Below, piece after piece: positions 6,711 through 9,526 of a stretch of 9,526 nucleotides of DNA (positions are counted from its first letter, which is position 1; each line of letters begins with the position of its first letter). A program made the position numbers and the translations under genes. Location of the stretch: assembly GCA_964513465.1 (NCBI GenBank), contig CAZEMR010000099.1, forward strand, positions 1 to 9,526, read 5' to 3'. Under the pieces are notes generated by a model. That model worked only from the letters and a program-made list of their open reading frames with translations. It did not search any database and had not been told where the DNA came from. This stretch comes from CAZEMR01 sp964513465 (GTDB taxonomy: Bacteria > Bacteroidota > Ignavibacteria > Kapaibacteriales > UBA2268).

Positions 6711-6760
6711 TTTATTCCAAAATTAATTAAAATTGCAAAGAAATTACGAATGTCGTAAAT
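6711..6760 (-). promoter_or_regulatory. Candidate msrC promoter with adjacent 15-base palindromic operator
   Basis: On the minus strand, TTTGCA (6739-6734) and AATAAA (6716-6711) are separated by 17 bases and each match four of six consensus positions of a sigma70-type promoter. Directly upstream lies a perfect inverted repeat, TTACGA-ATG-TCGTAA (6744-6758). Its position just outside the -35 box suits a regulator-binding site for msrC and possibly for the divergent carboxyltransferase gene. This is inference from position and symmetry only. Confidence 0.35.
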
Positions 6761-6839
6761 TATTGGCAAAATTTATTATTCCATTTCCAATTTTCGAAGA
6801 TATGACCCCTTTCGATTCCGAAATATCACTCATTTCTTT

Positions 6840-6866
6840 TATAAATCCGCACACCGAATAAGGAGA
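6840..6866 (+). promoter_or_regulatory. Ribosome-binding site and possible -10 box of the carboxyltransferase gene
   Basis: AAGGAGA (6860-6866) stands at ideal distance before the ATG at 6871 and fixes the start. TATAAA at 6840-6845 could be the -10 box; no good -35 box is seen at the proper spacing (TTCCGA at 6816 is poor). Confidence 0.5.
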
Positions 6867-6870
6867 TCAC

Positions 6871-8436
6871 ATGGACGAACACAAAAAAGCTATCGACGAA
6901 AAAATTCAGCGCATGAATGACCTTAAAGACCAGGCCCGCCAGGGCGGCGGCAAAAAACGCATCGACTCGCAGCACGAAAAGGGCAAGCTCACCGCACGCG
7001 AACGGCTCGACCTTTTGATCGACCGCGGCACTTTCCGCGAGCTTGATATGCTGGCTCACCACCACTCACAGCAGTTCGGGCTCGACGAGCAGGTGTTCCT
7101 CGGCGACGGCGTCGTCACCGGCCACGGCGAGATCGAGGGCAAGCGCGCGTTTGTATTCTCGCAGGACTTCACAGTGCTGGGCGGAAGTCTGGCGGCGGAG
7201 CATGGCCGCAAAATCTGTAAAATCATGGATATGGCCATGAAGAATGGCTTCCCGGTCATCGGACTGAACGACTCCGGCGGCGCACGAGTGCAGGAGGGCG
7301 TTATCTCGCTTGGCGCCTATGCCGACATTTTTCTGCGCAATACGCTTGCCTCGGGCGTGGTGCCGCAGATTTCCGTAATCATGGGCCCATGCGCGGGCGG
7401 CGCGGTATATTCCCCCGCCATCACCGATTTTACGATTATGGTCAAAAAGACTTCGTATATGTTCGTCACCGGCCCGAAGGTCGTCAAAACCGTCACACAC
7501 GAGGACTACACCAGCGAGGAGCTCGGCGGCGCTTCGACTCACGCCAGCAAAAGCGGGGTGGCACACTTCACCGCCGCAAACGATATGGAGGCGCTCAATA
7601 TCGTCAAAAAGCTGCTTACATTTATCCCCCCCAACAACGCCGAAGACACGCCATTCATGGAGAACGACGACCCGTTCGACCGAATCGACGACGACCTTAA
7701 TTATCTAATTCCGTCGAATCCCAATCAGCCCTACGACATCCGCGACGTCATCACCAAAATCGCCGACAACGCCGATTTCTTCGAGGTGCACCGCGACTGG
7801 GCGACCAATATCTGCGTCGGCTTCATCCATCTCGGCGGGCGCTCCGTCGGCGTGATCGCCAACCAACCGGCAAGCCTCGCCGGAGTGCTCGATATCGACT
7901 CCTCGCGCAAGGCCGGCCGCTTCGTCCGATTCTGCGACGCGTTCAATATCCCGCTGCTCGTGTTCGAGGACGTGCCCGGCTTCCTGCCCGGCGCCAACCA
8001 GGAATGGAACGGCATAATCACCAACGGCGCCAAGCTGCTATACGCATTCTGCGAGGCCACCGTGCCCAAGGTAACCGTAATCACCCGTAAGGCTTACGGC
8101 GGCGCCTACGACGTTATGAACAGCAAGCACATCCGCGGCGACTTCAACTTTGCATGGCCCACCGCCGAGCTCGCCGTGATGGGACCGAAGGGCGCGGTCG
8201 AGATCATCTTCCGCCGCGATATCGCCAAAGCCGACGACCCCGAAGCGCGCCAGCAGGAGCTGATAGACGAATTCAACGAGCGCTTCGCCAACCCATACAT
8301 CGCCGCCTCGCACGGCTATATCGACGACGTGATCGAGCCGCGCCACACGCGGATGCGCCTGATCGACGCCTTCAACCTGCTCGAGAACAAGGTGGACAGC
8401 AACCCGCCCAAAAAGCACGGCAACATCCCGCTGTAA
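6871..8436 (+). CDS. mmdA: Acyl-CoA carboxylase beta subunit / methylmalonyl-CoA carboxyltransferase
   Basis: This 521-residue carboxyltransferase moves CO2 between biotin and an acyl-CoA. It is the beta subunit of propionyl-CoA carboxylase or the equivalent alpha subunit of a methylmalonyl-CoA decarboxylase. The N half has KGKLTARERLDLLID (37-51), the first oxyanion-hole loop NDSGGARVQEGV (133-144) and GPCAGGAVYSPAITDF (172-187). The C half has EDVPGFLPGANQE (366-378), the second oxyanion loop RKAYGGAYDVM (406-416) and AVMGPKGAVEI. Asp414 in GGAYDVM probably corresponds to the Asp that favours propionyl-CoA in Streptomyces PccB, where acetyl-type enzymes have Ile. The ending KKHGNIPL is typical of this class. 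Biotin carboxylase, biotin carrier and decarboxylase membrane subunits are not in the window, so pccB and mmdA cannot be told apart. The gene stands alone, with a strong ribosome site and a GC-rich hairpin after it. It is GC-rich: I counted 37 of 60 at 7141-7200. Confidence 0.93.
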   Translation: MDEHKKAIDEKIQRMNDLKDQARQGGGKKRIDSQHEKGKLTARERLDLLIDRGTFRELDMLAHHHSQQFGLDEQVFLGDGVVTGHGEIEGKRAFVFSQDFTVLGGSLAAEHGRKICKIMDMAMKNGFPVIGLNDSGGARVQEGVISLGAYADIFLRNTLASGVVPQISVIMGPCAGGAVYSPAITDFTIMVKKTSYMFVTGPKVVKTVTHEDYTSEELGGASTHASKSGVAHFTAANDMEALNIVKKLLTFIPPNNAEDTPFMENDDPFDRIDDDLNYLIPSNPNQPYDIRDVITKIADNADFFEVHRDWATNICVGFIHLGGRSVGVIANQPASLAGVLDIDSSRKAGRFVRFCDAFNIPLLVFEDVPGFLPGANQEWNGIITNGAKLLYAFCEATVPKVTVITRKAYGGAYDVMNSKHIRGDFNFAWPTAELAVMGPKGAVEIIFRRDIAKADDPEARQQELIDEFNERFANPYIAASHGYIDDVIEPRHTRMRLIDAFNLLENKVDSNPPKKHGNIPL

Positions 8437-8452
8437 TGAATAAATCTACACC

Positions 8453-8483
8453 CTCCCCCGCTCTCGCATTTGGAGCGGGGGGG
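8453..8483. terminator. GC-rich hairpin between the carboxyltransferase and barrel genes
   Basis: CCCCCGCTC (8455-8463) pairs perfectly with GAGCGGGGG (8473-8481). Bases 8453-8454 and 8482-8483 extend the stem, and a T-G pair can narrow the loop to 8465-8471. It lies between two converging stop codons (8436 and 8488), where a shared terminator is expected. The T-tracts are poor on both strands (ATTATT on plus, ATTTATT several bases away on minus), so termination may be inefficient. Confidence 0.65.
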
Positions 8484-8487
8484 ATTA

Positions 8488-9168
8488 TTAGAAGATAAAA
8501 CTGAAATTTAAAGTGTAATTTGAGTGTTGAATCTCGTAATCGTTTTCCTGAAAAACTGGATGAGTGATATATGCTTTATAAATTCTGTATGCAACATCAA
8601 CACAAAACCCATATCCAAATTTTTTAGTTTTTTCGTTATAACTTGTTACATCAAGACCTACAGAAAAAGCAAAGAAAGTTGGCTCTTTGAATTTTCTATA
8701 TCCTTTACAATTAATGTAGGATTCATAATCGAATCCAAAATTATAACCGACCTTCCCTCCTAAATATAAATCAACTTCCTCGGTTTTCCCTAATACAGAT
8801 ATAGGTGTGATTTTTGCAGTAGCATATACAGGAATAAAATAATAACTTGGCATTTCTTCCTGATATTGCTCGTGTGCATTATAAATTGTGCCATTCTGAA
8901 TATTTCTTGGATAAATCCCCATAACTCCGAGTCCGATTTCTAAAAAATTACCAGTATCAAGATAATATTCCATATTCACAGATATATATTTATCACCTGT
9001 TTCATACTTCGAAATATACCCCTCATTCATATTATTGAATTTTAAACTACCAGGAAAGTCTACCCCAAATCCCAAAGAACCGTAAAATAAGTTTTTTGCA
9101 TCAAGATTAGCGGAAGCCGCAAATATAAATAATAAAGAAAAAACAAATTTAACCACCTTTACCCCCAT
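8488..9168 (-). CDS. Outer-membrane beta-barrel protein, unknown function
   Basis: The protein is 226 residues if translation starts at the ATG at 9168. Residues 1-24 look like a signal peptide (MGVKVVKF, hydrophobic core FSLLFIFAASA, then NLDA before KN). The rest has alternating polar and hydrophobic stretches typical of membrane strands: NLFYGSLGFGVDF, ISVNMEYYL, LEIGLGVMGIY, YYFIPVYATAKI, VDLYLGGKVGYNFGF, TFFAFSVGLDV, GYGFCVDVAYRI and a last strand TLNFSFIF ending in Phe, the usual barrel C-terminus. This fits a small barrel of roughly 8-10 strands. I do not recognise a specific family. The frame stays open up to 9327, but that extension overlaps the upstream lipoprotein gene and has no signal peptide at its start. 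No clear ribosome site precedes 9168; a GTG at 9156, just after a GGGGG run, is an alternative start. It is AT-rich (19 of 60 G+C at 8641-8700). Confidence 0.68.
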   Translation of the reverse strand: MGVKVVKFVFSLLFIFAASANLDAKNLFYGSLGFGVDFPGSLKFNNMNEGYISKYETGDKYISVNMEYYLDTGNFLEIGLGVMGIYPRNIQNGTIYNAHEQYQEEMPSYYFIPVYATAKITPISVLGKTEEVDLYLGGKVGYNFGFDYESYINCKGYRKFKEPTFFAFSVGLDVTSYNEKTKKFGYGFCVDVAYRIYKAYITHPVFQENDYEIQHSNYTLNFSFIF

Positions 9169-9196
9169 ATATATTGATTTTGAATATTCTTTCAAA

Positions 9197-9475
9197 CTAC
9201 AACCCTTGCCATCGATAGGCATATATTTTCCCGTCTTTATCTGCAAGAAATGTTCGACTTGCGGTATATCCCTGTCGGGCGAAATACCATGAATACACAT
9301 ATCCCCCGGATCCATCAGGCTGGACATTATTTGCAGCTCCCCATTGCATAATTACTAAATTAATTTTTTGACCCAGCATGGCTTTCATTTCGGCATCAGG
9401 CGTAAATGCATCACAAGAAATCAGAGCAGTTAGTATTACGGAAATCGCAATAAATGAAATAAATGCTTTTTTCAT
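9197..9475 (-). CDS. Small lipoprotein, BamE/SmpA-like (tentative)
   Basis: The protein has 92 residues. MKKAFISF, a hydrophobic stretch and LISC-D form a lipoprotein signal with the lipid-bearing Cys at residue 21. The mature part of about 72 residues has the pattern seen in small BamE/SmpA/OmlA-type domains: a short helix with a G-x-x-x-x-x-V (GQKINLVIMQWG), then WGAANNVQPDGSGGYVYSWY, and an ending with FLADKDGKIYAYRWQGL, the f.vd.dGkI.....G type of strand. Such proteins sit on the periplasmic face of a membrane. Family membership is judged by pattern only. The start is well supported by a perfect AAGGAGG site (9486-9480). The barrel gene follows 28 bases downstream on the same strand, so the two are probably co-transcribed. 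Confidence 0.72.
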   Translation of the reverse strand: MKKAFISFIAISVILTALISCDAFTPDAEMKAMLGQKINLVIMQWGAANNVQPDGSGGYVYSWYFARQGYTASRTFLADKDGKIYAYRWQGL

Positions 9476-9479
9476 ATAA

Positions 9480-9486
9480 CCTCCTT
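9480..9486 (-). promoter_or_regulatory. Strong Shine-Dalgarno site of the lipoprotein gene
   Basis: AAGGAGG on the minus strand lies four bases before the ATG at 9475. It is the best ribosome-binding site in the window and decides this start. The 40 bases beyond it to the window end are AT-rich and may contain the promoter, but I see no clear pair of hexamers. Confidence 0.8.
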
Positions 9487-9526
9487 ATAAGAAAAATTAT
9501 TAACTTCCCTGAATATAATTGCATAG

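Noticed and set aside
9169..9327. Upstream extension of the barrel protein by 53 codons
   Set aside because: It overlaps the lipoprotein gene and its residues have no signal peptide, whereas a signal peptide begins exactly at the ATG at 9168.

Overview
The window reads as bacterial chromosome from an uncertain lineage, probably in the FCB superphylum (Bacteroidota, Chlorobiota, Ignavibacteria, Zixibacteria and similar). The main clue is a large two-propeller secreted protein that ends in a type IX-style or FlgD-like C-terminal domain. Supporting hints are a periplasmic FKBP isomerase, an outer-membrane barrel and a methylmalonyl/propionyl-CoA carboxyltransferase. Purine-rich Shine-Dalgarno sites precede several genes. 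The phylum call is inference, since no rRNA or other marker gene is present.

Layout from left to right. At 1-59 (minus) there is a fragment of an IS481-type DDE transposase that loses homology near base 60; a hydrophobic plus-strand reading frame runs to 177. At 258-706 (plus) lies a hicB-hicA toxin-antitoxin pair with overlapping start and stop, closed by a bidirectional hairpin terminator (706-744). At 764-1525 (minus) is a secreted FKBP-type peptidyl-prolyl isomerase. Then come ribH (1800-2267, plus), a PorZ-like beta-propeller protein (2333-4570, plus) and, two bases after its stop, a GT-C-type membrane glycosyltransferase (4573-6207, plus). The free methionine-(R)-sulfoxide reductase gene msrC (6209-6682, minus) converges on it with one base between stop codons. 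msrC diverges from the carboxyltransferase gene (6871-8436, plus) across a 188-base AT-rich region holding a perfect 6-3-6 palindrome. A GC-rich hairpin (8453-8483) separates that gene from a minus-strand, AT-rich pair: a small BamE/SmpA-like lipoprotein (9197-9475) followed by an outer-membrane beta-barrel protein (8488-9168).

Most genes look like unrelated housekeeping or envelope functions placed side by side: riboflavin synthesis, methionine sulfoxide repair, propionate/methylmalonyl-CoA metabolism and envelope folding. The two ends differ. The hicBA block and the lipoprotein/barrel pair are much more AT-rich than the central genes, and the left end carries transposase debris, so both ends look like accessory DNA. 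I do not see a clearly new multi-gene system. The items most worth checking are the broken transposase junction, the PorZ-like/GT-C pair and the palindrome between msrC and the carboxyltransferase gene. No tRNA, rRNA, CRISPR array, riboswitch or intact insertion sequence was found.
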